From Oscillospiraceae bacterium (GTDB lineage: Bacteria; Bacillota; Clostridia; Oscillospirales; CAG-272), in contig WQSD01000075.1 in NCBI GenBank assembly GCA_009788105.1, positions 1 to 6,414 of the forward strand: a DNA stretch of 6,414 bases. The letters are read 5' to 3'. Made by a program: the position numbers and the translations under genes. Positions 1 through 5,698 of the stretch are shown in pieces; the stretch's first letter is position 1; every line of letters begins with the position of its first letter. The notes beneath the pieces are model-generated. The model did no database searches, was not told the DNA's origin, and saw nothing but the letters and a program-made list of their open reading frames with translations.

Positions 1-5
1 CGGCA

Positions 6-1529
6 ATGTTCAGGATTATGCACAACCTGTGCCAATGGTGCGCCCTTGGTGTTCGTGGAAGAAATTGGGTCGGCGAGGGTAGAGAGGCTTGGTTTTGGGG
101 GGTCATGGCACCTCGTATTGAGCTTTGGATAACTGGCACAAGTCTTACCCAAGGTCAAGAATTGTGGGTCGACGCAATGGCTACCCAAGGTGATTCGTTG
201 CGTTTTTCCCTTTACAACAACGGTAACAGAGTGTTCTTTCACACTCTTGGACACCGAGATACCGTTTCAAATACGGTTATAATTCCGATGAACCATCTTG
301 GCACAAACCGCCTTGTGGTGCAGTCTTTTTGGGCAAGTACAGGTGTTGTGACAGCAACAGAAGTGCGGTATGTGACGGTGATTGCAGGTGTGGGATCTTT
401 GCCGGGCATTCCCGTTCAACTTGCCCCCACACGGACAGGAAACAGCATAACTGTCCATTGGAATGCGCCAACAAGTGGTAGTTCGCCAACCGGATATAAC
501 ATCTTCCTCGGTTCGGCGCAATCTGGCTTTATGGGTCACTTCTCTGTGCCTTCAAACGCCCGAAGATTCACAATTCCTGCCGGGTGGATTGAGGGGTCAT
601 GTTATTGGTTTTACGTGGAAGCCACTAACGACAGAGGGGTTAGCGGGTTTAGTGACAGGCGATATTCCACCCCTCATGCGCCAATTTCTATTCGTAATAA
701 TGTTTTTGATTTTCCAACAGCATTAGTATCGCCGGTTACTTTCTTTGAGCCTTCGGCGGAAGCGCAAAATGCTGTGCGCATGGAAATTAGGTTAAACGGT
801 CGAGTTATCGCAAGAAGCAACACTGACCACATTTCTTTTCACGGTGTCGTGCCTGCCGACCTTAGGAATTTAGGATACCACGAATTGCAATTTCGAGCAT
901 ATTGCCGAAATGGCATTTCCACTGCCATAACTCGAAGAATTTTGGTTACTCCCCCAGTAAACCAAAGAGTGCAAATTGGTCTTTGGTATGTACCACAAAG
1001 ACCAGCGCCGAAAAATGTTGTGCCGTTAAATGTGCGACATATTCCTTGTGTGAATCTTCCTACATCACAATGGGCAGCATGGGGGTTAAGTGTAGGGCGG
1101 GGCATTAGTTGGTGGAACAATTCTGCGTCTAATGTCTCTTTCCAGACAGTTGGCGCCACAGCTACTGCGAATACATTGACTGTGAGTTACTCGTCATCAT
1201 CAGTTATCGGCGAATTGCACAATTACTGGGGAAATCACCTTCACGGAAGAACTCACCATCCACGAACAACGATTCTTATCAATACAAGAACTATTTTTCG
1301 TGTGAGCATTAGATATGGTTGGACACCAACACAATTGCAAAATTTTGTTGCTAACGTAGTCGCACATGAACTTGGTCATGCAGTTGGATTAGAAGACAAT
1401 CCAAGGAGGGATAACGGCACGTCTATACACAGTGTTATGACACAATGTGCCCATACACTTGTAACCATGTCCGGTCCTACGACAAACGATATTGCGTATG
1501 TAAATCGGGCTTATCCCCGAGTACCTTAA
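6..1529 (+). CDS. Secreted metzincin-type zinc metalloprotease with Ig-like and fibronectin III domains (5' end missing)
   Basis: Likely an exported, surface-acting protease that hydrolyses peptide bonds with a single zinc. Counting from the ATG at 6, residues about 35-130 look like an Ig-like beta-sandwich, about 134-227 a fibronectin III domain, about 228-318 a second Ig-like domain, and about 320-507 the catalytic domain. The zinc site is HELGHAVGLED, with H454, E455 (general base), H458 and D464, so the third ligand is Asp rather than His, as in snapalysin and many bacterial matrixin-like proteases. M478 in SVM is the likely Met-turn. The frame is open to the left edge, no signal peptide is visible and no ribosome binding site precedes position 6, so the true start is probably outside the window. 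The first ~30 residues read poorly and may be out of frame. It lies 21 nt upstream of a lipoprotein gene, probably co-transcribed. Protease class is confident; substrate is unknown. Confidence 0.85.
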   Translation: MFRIMHNLCQWCALGVRGRNWVGEGREAWFWGVMAPRIELWITGTSLTQGQELWVDAMATQGDSLRFSLYNNGNRVFFHTLGHRDTVSNTVIIPMNHLGTNRLVVQSFWASTGVVTATEVRYVTVIAGVGSLPGIPVQLAPTRTGNSITVHWNAPTSGSSPTGYNIFLGSAQSGFMGHFSVPSNARRFTIPAGWIEGSCYWFYVEATNDRGVSGFSDRRYSTPHAPISIRNNVFDFPTALVSPVTFFEPSAEAQNAVRMEIRLNGRVIARSNTDHISFHGVVPADLRNLGYHELQFRAYCRNGISTAITRRILVTPPVNQRVQIGLWYVPQRPAPKNVVPLNVRHIPCVNLPTSQWAAWGLSVGRGISWWNNSASNVSFQTVGATATANTLTVSYSSSSVIGELHNYWGNHLHGRTHHPRTTILINTRTIFRVSIRYGWTPTQLQNFVANVVAHELGHAVGLEDNPRRDNGTSIHSVMTQCAHTLVTMSGPTTNDIAYVNRAYPRVP

Positions 1530-1550
1530 CTTTAATTAGGAGAAAACATT

Positions 1551-2435
1551 ATGAAAAAACTTATTACTTTAGCACTTGTATTAACAATGCTACTACTAAC
1601 CCTTGTCGCTTGCAATAACGGCAACGATGTAAACACAGATGACGACTCTACCGCAACTCCACCCCAAAGAGTCGAACTCCCCGAATGGCCAGACAACCCC
1701 AATACTATTGAGATACCCGAAGATGCTTTAGTGAACCGTTTGAATTTTATACCAGTACTTTCATCTAGCATAGAAACATTAAAATGGTACATTAACCTTT
1801 ATTCAGAAAGCAGTCGCAGCCATATATTCCGTGGCATTGTATTGTACGACCAAATTGTATGGCGACAGCGCCATCCAGACCCGCCACCCGACCATCCAGG
1901 TAGCATACACACCGAAACAACATTTTTGATAAAAGAAGTGTTTTTTGGCGACTTTGCTCCCGGAGAAACTGTTGCAATTATACAGCCTGGTGGTGTTTAT
2001 AATGGGGTGCGAGTAATGGCTACTTTCAATGATTTACGAGTAGATTTGCCCATTGGCGAGGAATTTATTGTTTTTGCATGGCAGCTTCCTTATCCTTATT
2101 CAGATATATTTTATCCACTTTGGCACCACCAAGCCTTTCATTGGTTAGGCAATCCATACGGCGGGCGGGCACTTAGTGCTATGTCCGACACTTCCGTAAT
2201 GGAAGCGGGGTATGTGGAAATAGTTCCAAGTCCGCAGAATGTCGAAAGTTGGATGGAAACACTTGTCATCACACGCGAGTTTTTGGCTGAAATAGCCGAA
2301 GCTGGCGGTCACGAAATCGGCGCGCCAATTCCTGTGGACGTGATGGCACAAGCGCAAGTGGTGCATGAACAGGTAGCCGCCGCCCGTGCCGAACGCGAAG
2401 CAGAAGCGATGCGGGAACAGCAGGTGGCGGAGTAG
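1551..2435 (+). CDS. Lipoprotein with a small beta-barrel-like domain, first of two tandem paralogues
   Basis: A 294-residue membrane-anchored lipoprotein of unknown function. Residues 1-20 form a signal peptide (KK, then a long Leu/Thr-rich core) ending in the lipobox LVAC, with C21 as the lipidation site. A polar Asn/Asp/Thr linker follows (22-40). Residues about 91-176 contain the pattern FRGIV...FLIKEVFFGDFAPGETVAI...GGVYNGV...LPIGEEFIVF, which resembles a compact beta domain common in Gram-positive lipoproteins; I cannot name it securely. The last 30 residues are Ala/Glu/Arg-rich and probably helical. The start is fixed by AGGAG at 1538-1542, 8 nt before ATG. It sits between the protease gene and its own paralogue, so all three are likely one transcript. 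Its last 312 nt match the paralogue at about 94 percent. Confidence 0.88.
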   Translation: MKKLITLALVLTMLLLTLVACNNGNDVNTDDDSTATPPQRVELPEWPDNPNTIEIPEDALVNRLNFIPVLSSSIETLKWYINLYSESSRSHIFRGIVLYDQIVWRQRHPDPPPDHPGSIHTETTFLIKEVFFGDFAPGETVAIIQPGGVYNGVRVMATFNDLRVDLPIGEEFIVFAWQLPYPYSDIFYPLWHHQAFHWLGNPYGGRALSAMSDTSVMEAGYVEIVPSPQNVESWMETLVITREFLAEIAEAGGHEIGAPIPVDVMAQAQVVHEQVAAARAEREAEAMREQQVAE

Positions 2436-2449
2436 GGATGGGGAGTACG

Positions 2450-2469
2450 GGGGAGCAGAAATGCTCCCC
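2450..2469 (+). other. Intercistronic hairpin with GAAA tetraloop
   Basis: GGGGAGCA (2450-2457) pairs perfectly with TGCTCCCC (2462-2469) across a GAAA loop, which is of the very stable GNRA class. It lies in the 56-nt gap between the two lipoprotein genes. No T-run follows, so it is unlikely to be a strong intrinsic terminator. An mRNA stability or processing element that sets the ratio of the two lipoproteins is more plausible; that role is inferred. Confidence 0.7.
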
Positions 2470-2476
2470 TAACTCG

Positions 2477-2483
2477 AAAGGAG
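2477..2483 (+). promoter_or_regulatory. Ribosome binding site deciding the start of the second lipoprotein
   Basis: AAAGGAG lies 8 nt before the ATG at 2492. An in-frame ATG at 2438 would add 18 residues ahead of the signal peptide, has no comparable site, and would translate through the hairpin at 2450-2469. The sequence from GGAG into the signal peptide is almost the same as at the first lipoprotein, which confirms 2492. Confidence 0.9.
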
Positions 2484-2491
2484 AAAACATT

Positions 2492-3361
2492 ATGAAAAAA
2501 TTTATTACTTTAGCACTTGTATTAACAATGCTACTACTAACCCTCGTTGCCTGTAACAATGGCAATGACCCACAACCGCAAAACGACGTTAATCAACAAA
2601 CAAGAGTACAATTACCCGAATGGCCAGAAAATCTCAATACTATTGAGATACCAGAAGATGCGATGTTTAATACTGTGAATGCGATTCCAAGTCTGGCAGA
2701 CGATATAGAACACTTTAATAGAAGTTTGCAATCTGAGTGGAGTCAAGCCAAGGTGTTTCGTGGCATAGTAATTGACGAACAACCTATATGGATGCAAATT
2801 CCTTGGGGCGACGAATATATGGATATTTTGTTCACTGACACTAAATTTTTAATACAAGAAGTGTTCTTTGGCAGTTTTGGGGATTTAACGCCAGGAGAAG
2901 CTATTACTATAAGGCAACGAGGTGGCGTTTACAATGGTGTGCAAGTATGGGTTTCGTCCAGCAACTTGCTTGTAGACTTGCCCATCGGTGAAGAATTTAT
3001 TGTATTTACTATGTGGGATGATTTTACAGAATCATATTTTCCAGTACATCACCACCAAGCCTTCCATTGGTTAGGCAATCCATATGGCGGGCGGGCGCTT
3101 AGTGCAACCGCTGACACTTCCATAATGGAAGCGGGGTATGTGGAAATAGTTCCAAGTCCGCAGAATGTTGAAAGTTGGATGGAAACACTTGTCATCACAC
3201 GCGAGTTTTTGGCTGAAATAGCCGAAGCTGGCGGTCACGAAATCGGCGCGCCAATTCCTGCGGATGTGATGGAGCGGGTGCAAGTGGTGCATGAACAGGT
3301 AGCCGCCGCCCGCGCCGAACGCGAAGCAGAAGCGATGAGGGAACAGCAGGTGGCGGAGTAG
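2492..3361 (+). CDS. Lipoprotein with a small beta-barrel-like domain, second tandem paralogue
   Basis: A 289-residue lipoprotein of unknown function, paralogous to the gene just upstream. The signal peptide (1-20) differs by one residue from its partner and ends in LVAC with C21 lipidated. The linker (22-38) is Asn/Gln/Pro-rich. Residues about 88-173 carry the same pattern (FRGIV...FLIQEVFFGSF...TPGEAITI...GGVYNGV...LPIGEEFIVF) but with many substitutions and small length changes. From H187 to the end it is about 94 percent identical in DNA to the upstream copy, including the Glu/Ala/Arg-rich C-terminal helix. It is the last gene of the protease/lipoprotein cluster and is followed 6 nt later by a terminator hairpin. 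Conserved anchor and tail with a variable core would suit related but distinct binding partners; this is inference. Confidence 0.88.
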   Translation: MKKFITLALVLTMLLLTLVACNNGNDPQPQNDVNQQTRVQLPEWPENLNTIEIPEDAMFNTVNAIPSLADDIEHFNRSLQSEWSQAKVFRGIVIDEQPIWMQIPWGDEYMDILFTDTKFLIQEVFFGSFGDLTPGEAITIRQRGGVYNGVQVWVSSSNLLVDLPIGEEFIVFTMWDDFTESYFPVHHHQAFHWLGNPYGGRALSATADTSIMEAGYVEIVPSPQNVESWMETLVITREFLAEIAEAGGHEIGAPIPADVMERVQVVHEQVAAARAEREAEAMREQQVAE

Positions 3362-3367
3362 AAAAAC

Positions 3368-3392
3368 AGGGGGCACTAACCTGCCCCCTTTT
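3368..3392. terminator. Bidirectional intrinsic terminator between convergent genes
   Basis: AGGGGGCA (3368-3375) and TGCCCCCT (3382-3389) form a perfect 8-bp GC-rich stem with a 6-nt loop. On the + strand TTTT follows at once (3389-3392), ending the lipoprotein cluster. On the - strand the same stem is followed by GTTTTT, so it can also end deoD transcription, whose stop codon lies about 85 nt upstream on that strand. Confidence 0.88.
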
Positions 3393-3474
3393 CCAATTAT
3401 CACCACCATCCTACTCCTCGCCTAACTGTTCCGCTACTCGCCGTTTCGCAAGGGAAATCAGTTCAGCGGCGTAA

Positions 3475-4209
3475 CTATCCGCCTACCTCAACCGCCGTTT
3501 CAAGCGCCAGTTCCATCATTTCCACGAAAGAGTCTTGTCTGTCCTCGGCGGAAAGGGCGTCCCCGGTGACTACGCTGTCTGAAATGGTACAGATAGCAAG
3601 GGCGTTTTTCCCTGCACGGGCGGCGGTCATGTACAGGGCGGCGGCTTCCATTTCCACAGCAAGCACACCCAGCTTCGCCCAGTCAAGAGTGTCCGTGATC
3701 CGCTCTCCGTAAAATGTATCAGAGGTGAGTAAATTACCCACACGGACAGGAAGAGCCTTGTTTTTCGCAACTTCAGTCGCTTTAGCAAGCAGGTCATAGG
3801 TTGCAATGGCGGCAAACTGCCCCTTTAGTCCGTATTGGTCGAAGAACGCGGAGTTTGTAGATGCCCCCATTGCGATGACGATTTCTCGCAGGGCAATATC
3901 CGTGCGAAGTGCCCCCGCCGAGCCGATGCGGATGATATTTTCCACCCCAAATACATTGTACAACTCGTGGGCGTAAATCCCCATGGATGGCATCCCCATG
4001 CCACTTGCCATAACGGACACAGGCGTGCCTTTGTATGTGCCGGTGTAGCCCTGGATTCCTCGAACATTGTTCACAAGGCGGGCGTCGGCAAGGAAATTTT
4101 TTGCGATAAATTCGCTGCGTAGCGGGTCGCCGGGCATAAGCACAGTTGGGGCGAAATCGGCAGGGGTCGCCTTGATGTGGGCGGTGGGATAAGTGTTGTT
4201 TGGTGTCAT
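3475..4209 (-). CDS. deoD: Purine nucleoside phosphorylase, DeoD type
   Basis: Cytosolic enzyme of purine salvage: purine (deoxy)nucleoside plus phosphate gives free base plus (deoxy)ribose-1-phosphate. At 244 residues it fits the hexameric bacterial PNP family (about 235-240). Family motifs are all present: H11 near the N terminus (reaches the neighbouring subunit's site), MPGDPLR with G27 and R31 for phosphate, R50 in NNVRG, GSGMGMPS-like SGMGMPS (69-75), R94 and S97 in RIGSAGA, VEMEAAAL with M187 and E188 (ribose), and D211 plus R224, matching the catalytic Asp204/Arg217 pair of E. coli. The frame runs far upstream of 4209, but that part translates repeat DNA; AGGAG at 4221-4217, 7 nt before the ATG, fixes the start. 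A possible weak -10 (TATACA, 4240-4235) precedes it. It appears monocistronic, convergent with the lipoprotein cluster, and looks intact. Confidence 0.95.
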   Translation of the reverse strand: MTPNNTYPTAHIKATPADFAPTVLMPGDPLRSEFIAKNFLADARLVNNVRGIQGYTGTYKGTPVSVMASGMGMPSMGIYAHELYNVFGVENIIRIGSAGALRTDIALREIVIAMGASTNSAFFDQYGLKGQFAAIATYDLLAKATEVAKNKALPVRVGNLLTSDTFYGERITDTLDWAKLGVLAVEMEAAALYMTAARAGKNALAICTISDSVVTGDALSAEDRQDSFVEMMELALETAVEVGG

Positions 4210-4216
4210 GGTTTTG

Positions 4217-4221
4217 CTCCT
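4217..4221 (-). promoter_or_regulatory. Ribosome binding site of deoD
   Basis: Read on the - strand this is AGGAG, with a 7-nt gap to the ATG at 4209. It rules out longer starts reading into the upstream repeats. Confidence 0.85.
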
Positions 4222-4268
4222 ATGAGTGTGTTTTTGTATAGTCGAAATGTTGTTGATAGGGCGGTAGG

Positions 4269-4332
4269 CTACAGGGTTTTGGTGGTGTTCGTGCGTTTTC
4301 GTGTCCTTTCGTGGTAAAACGCCCTTGACCTT
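4269..4332. repeat. 64-bp direct repeat, left copy
   Basis: Matches 5733-5796 at 63 of 64 positions, including 58 identical bases in a row. It contains TTCGTGCGTTTTCGTG and CTTTCGTGG, a loose run of CACGAA-type words (read on the - strand) about 10 bp apart. That type of word array is widely dispersed in bacterial genomes and generates spurious ORFs. It lies in the deoD upstream region. Confidence 0.92.
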
Positions 4333-4335
4333 AAT

Positions 4336-4384
4336 CCCCTTCCTTGGGAAGGGGTGGCACGAGCATAGCGAGTGACGGGGTAGG
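4336..4384. repeat. Two-hairpin repeat module, left block, forward orientation
   Basis: Hairpin 1 is CCCCTTCC (4336-4343) with GGAAGGGG (4347-4354), loop TTG. Hairpin 2 is CACGAGC (4358-4364) with GCGAGTG (4368-4374), loop ATA; two internal positions form a tandem G-A mismatch. It closes with ACGGGGTAGG. The same hairpin / TGG / hairpin / CGGGGTAGG order recurs elsewhere in the window with different stems. Confidence 0.75.
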
Positions 4385-4419
4385 ACAGGACACAAACACG
4401 ACACCAAAACTCAAAATTT

Positions 4420-4484
4420 TTCGTTTCACACCTACCCCGTCTTGCGGAAAACCACCGCAATCCACCCCTTCCCGCGGAAGGGGA
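4420..4484. repeat. Two-hairpin repeat module, left block, inverted orientation
   Basis: Begins with a 22-bp sequence (4420-4441) identical to 5899-5920 and containing CACCTACCCCGTC, the inverse of the end of the module at 4336-4384. Hairpin 2 is TTGCGG (4442-4447) with CCGCAA (4455-4460); hairpin 1 is CCCCTTCC (4465-4472) with GGAAGGGG (4476-4483), loop CGC. Together with 4336-4384 it makes a large inverted repeat upstream of deoD. Confidence 0.75.
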
Positions 4485-4509
4485 ATTTCGGAATCGTGCA
4501 GTGGATTTT

Positions 4510-4550
4510 TTCGTGCGTTTTCGTGAATTTCGTGGTTAAAATGCTCTTCG
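4510..4550. repeat. Partial, diverged copy of the direct repeat
   Basis: TTCGTGCGTTTTCGTG (4510-4525) is identical to 4288-4303, followed by the related CGTGGTTAAAATGCTCTTCG in place of CGTGGTAAAACGCCCTTG. It places a third, shortened copy of the repeat at the far side of the left block. Confidence 0.7.
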
Positions 4551-4594
4551 CCCTCTTTTTGGAGGGAGCTGTCAGCGTAGCCGTCGGAGGGAGT
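4551..4594. repeat. GGAGGGAG...GTCGGAGGGAG palindromic dispersed repeat
   Basis: CCCTC (4551-4555) pairs with GAGGG (4562-4566); then comes GAGCTGTCAGCGTAGC followed by CGTCGGAGGGAG. This word order (GGAGGGAGCTGTC, a CG-AGC core, GAGGGAG) is familiar to me as a dispersed repeat in clostridial genomes. Family assignment is from memory, not from a search. The stretch 4595-4658 that follows shows no gene and only short ACTCCA words. Confidence 0.55.
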
Positions 4595-4658
4595 GCCCTT
4601 AACTCCACACTCCACCCTTCAAACTCCATACTTCTCCGCCCGCCTTATCCAATAAATC

Positions 4659-4708
4659 AATTTGCGTAGCAAATTTTCCACAATTCTTAATTCTTAATTT
4701 TTAATTCT
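4659..4708 (-). repeat. AT-rich hairpin and TTAATTC tandem words after the acetyltransferase gene
   Basis: AATTTGC (4659-4665) pairs with GCAAATT (4669-4675) around GTA. Between it and the gene end lie three AATTCTTAATT-like words of about 8-bp period (4682-4710). The hairpin is downstream of the - strand gene and could be a weak terminator, but it lacks a GC-rich stem and a clean T-run. Confidence 0.45.
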
Positions 4709-5410
4709 TCATTGCCCTTTTCTAATGATAGAATACCGTAGCCTGTCACACTTATCTCTGCCGAACTTTCGCAAAGTACCTTCGTAGACAAAGCCCGCTT
4801 TTTCAAGAGCTTGTTGCAATGCCATTTCATCACTTTTGCAAAGGCAAAATGCAACAGACAAGTCGGTGCTACAAAAGCCGTATTCCAAAATAAGTGATAG
4901 TGCTTCGGTGCAAAAGTCAGAATTGTTGTACTCATCACAAAGGTGAAGTTCAAGCTCTCGATAGCCTTTGTACCGCCCCACATCAACAAGCCCCGCCACG
5001 CCAACCAGTTTACCGGTTTGCTTCAAAACAATGGGGAACATCTCCCCGAAATCTTGCCACAACTTGATACATTCGGCGGATTCTTTTGGTGTATCAATGG
5101 TCAAATACTCAAGAAAATTACTTGAATTTTGCTTTGCATCAAGCAAGTCTGCTGCATCGCCCTCTTCCCAGCTTCTAATCATCAATCTTTCAGAACTGAT
5201 AGTGTTCATTTTGTTACCTCCGTAAAGTAGGTAATCAACGGAAACACGGAAAAAGCGGGCTATTATCGGCAACATAACAATATCCGGGTAGTTGGCTGAA
5301 GTTTCCCAGCGTGATACCGTTTGCACGCTTACATTTAAGCGGTCTGCGAGTTGTTGTTGCGTAATGCGGTGGTGTATTCGCATTTTTTTGATTGTTGTTC
5401 CTATGTCCAT
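4709..5410 (-). CDS. XRE-family regulator fused to a GNAT acetyltransferase domain
   Basis: A 233-residue two-domain protein. Residues 1-65 are an XRE/Cro-CI helix-turn-helix: IGTTIKKMRIHHRITQQQLA, then LNVSVQTVSRWET (recognition helix) and VSVDYLLYGG. Residues 68-233 are a RimJ/RimL-like GNAT fold (SSERLMIRSW...AADLLDAK...GVAGL...ELELHL...TEALSLILEYGF...ALEKAGFVYEGTLR) that normally transfers acetyl from acetyl-CoA to an amine. The acetyl-CoA loop, usually like YWGKGYATEA, reads YNNSDFCTEA (161-170), so both glycines are replaced and activity may be weak or lost. The start at 5410 is chosen because AGAGGT (5423-5418) lies 7 nt upstream; an ATG at 5455 would fall inside the -10 box. An internal ATG at 5209 has its own perfect Shine-Dalgarno. 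Likely autoregulated; acetylation target unknown. Confidence 0.88.
   Translation of the reverse strand: MDIGTTIKKMRIHHRITQQQLADRLNVSVQTVSRWETSANYPDIVMLPIIARFFRVSVDYLLYGGNKMNTISSERLMIRSWEEGDAADLLDAKQNSSNFLEYLTIDTPKESAECIKLWQDFGEMFPIVLKQTGKLVGVAGLVDVGRYKGYRELELHLCDEYNNSDFCTEALSLILEYGFCSTDLSVAFCLCKSDEMALQQALEKAGFVYEGTLRKFGRDKCDRLRYSIIRKGQ
5207..5221 (-). promoter_or_regulatory. Internal Shine-Dalgarno and ATG for a separate acetyltransferase product
   Basis: On the - strand GGAGGT (5221-5216) precedes ATG (5209-5207) by 6 nt, in frame inside the fused gene. The SD codons encode the linker Gly-Gly. Initiation here would give a 166-residue protein (5209 to 4709) beginning MNTISSERL, a normal length and start for a stand-alone GNAT enzyme. 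It is a better match to the ideal ribosome binding site than the one for the full-length protein. Confidence 0.75.
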
Positions 5411-5417
5411 GTTGGCT

Positions 5418-5423
5418 ACCTCT
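5418..5423 (-). promoter_or_regulatory. Ribosome binding site of the full-length regulator/acetyltransferase
   Basis: AGAGGT on the - strand, 7 nt before the ATG at 5410. It decides this start over the ATG at 5455. Confidence 0.75.
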
Positions 5424-5435
5424 TGGTTTGTTTTT

Positions 5436-5449
5436 TTGCAACGTTGCAA
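5436..5449. promoter_or_regulatory. 14-bp perfect palindrome, candidate operator
   Basis: TTGCAACGTTGCAA is its own reverse complement. It lies just downstream of the -10 box, covering the predicted transcription start (about 5447) of the gene encoding the HTH domain. Half-site TTGCAA also occurs at the -35 (5477-5482). XRE proteins usually bind such dyads as dimers, so autorepression is likely; binding is inferred. Confidence 0.65.
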
Positions 5450-5453
5450 TATC

Positions 5454-5482
5454 ATTATATCTGAGTTTGCTCATGCTTGCAA
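5454..5482 (-). promoter_or_regulatory. SigA-type promoter of the regulator/acetyltransferase gene
   Basis: On the - strand, -35 TTGCAA (5482-5477) and consensus -10 TATAAT (5459-5454) are separated by 17 bp. Transcription should begin near 5447, giving a leader of about 37 nt. Confidence 0.75.
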
Positions 5483-5530
5483 TGTCACAAACCGAGAGTT
5501 AGGTAGGCATATGTGGGGGCGTTGTCCTGT

Positions 5531-5552
5531 AGGGGCGACCCTTGCGGTCGCC
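5531..5552. repeat. GTAGGGGCG-type hairpin repeat, inverted copy
   Basis: GGCGACC (5534-5540) pairs with GGTCGCC (5546-5552), loop CTTGC, preceded by TAGGGGCG. This is the reverse orientation of the CGCCCCTAC-ending hairpins found at 5581, 5711 and 5849. GTAGGGGCG palindromes are common dispersed elements. Confidence 0.75.
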
Positions 5553-5575
5553 TGTTTGTGCGGTGAGTATCATTC

Positions 5576-5612
5576 GTATCGGGCGGGGGCAAGCCCCGCC
5601 CCTACGGGATAC
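5576..5612. repeat. GC-rich hairpin repeat, copy 1 of an exact 26-bp pair
   Basis: GGGCGGGG (5581-5588) pairs with CCCCGCCC (5594-5601), loop GCAAG, followed by CTACG. Outer arms GTATC (5576-5580) and GATAC (5608-5612) can extend the stem after a bulge. Bases 5581-5606 are identical to 5849-5874. Confidence 0.85.
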
Positions 5613-5630
5613 AATGCGGATTTCGTTGCG

Positions 5631-5698
5631 GTGCGCCCTTGACCTTGCCCTCTTTTTCAAAGGGGGTGGATTGCGACTGTCCTTGTCGCAAGACGGGT
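5631..5698. repeat. Two-hairpin repeat module, forward orientation, extra copy
   Basis: Preceded by GCGCCCTTGACCTT, the same lead-in as at the end of the 64-bp repeat. Hairpin 1 is CCCTCTTT (5648-5655) with AAAGGGGG (one G-T pair); hairpin 2 is TTGCGAC (5671-5677) with GTCGCAA (5685-5691), loop of 7. It ends in AGACGGGTG. Aligned with the reverse complement of 4442-4484, the flanks match (GGGGTGGATTGCG, CGCAAGACGGG) while the stems differ but remain paired. Confidence 0.7.

Noticed and set aside
3411..3482. Short open stretch on the - strand just past deoD reading ADSYAAELISLAKRRVAEQLGEE then stop
   Set aside because: It looks like a helical protein C terminus, but it has no start, is closed by a stop just upstream inside deoD, and 23 open codons are expected by chance. 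DeoD already ends at its normal family length, so it is not a frameshifted tail.
4331..4669. Overlapping open frames of 60-95 codons on both strands between deoD and the acetyltransferase gene
   Set aside because: They read through palindromic repeats, giving Pro/His/Lys-Thr-His type peptides, with no ribosome sites. They are repeat artefacts.
5453..5455. Upstream ATG at 5455 as start of the regulator/acetyltransferase
   Set aside because: It overlaps the -10 box TATAAT (5459-5454) and would precede the predicted transcription start; the ATG at 5410 has a proper ribosome site.
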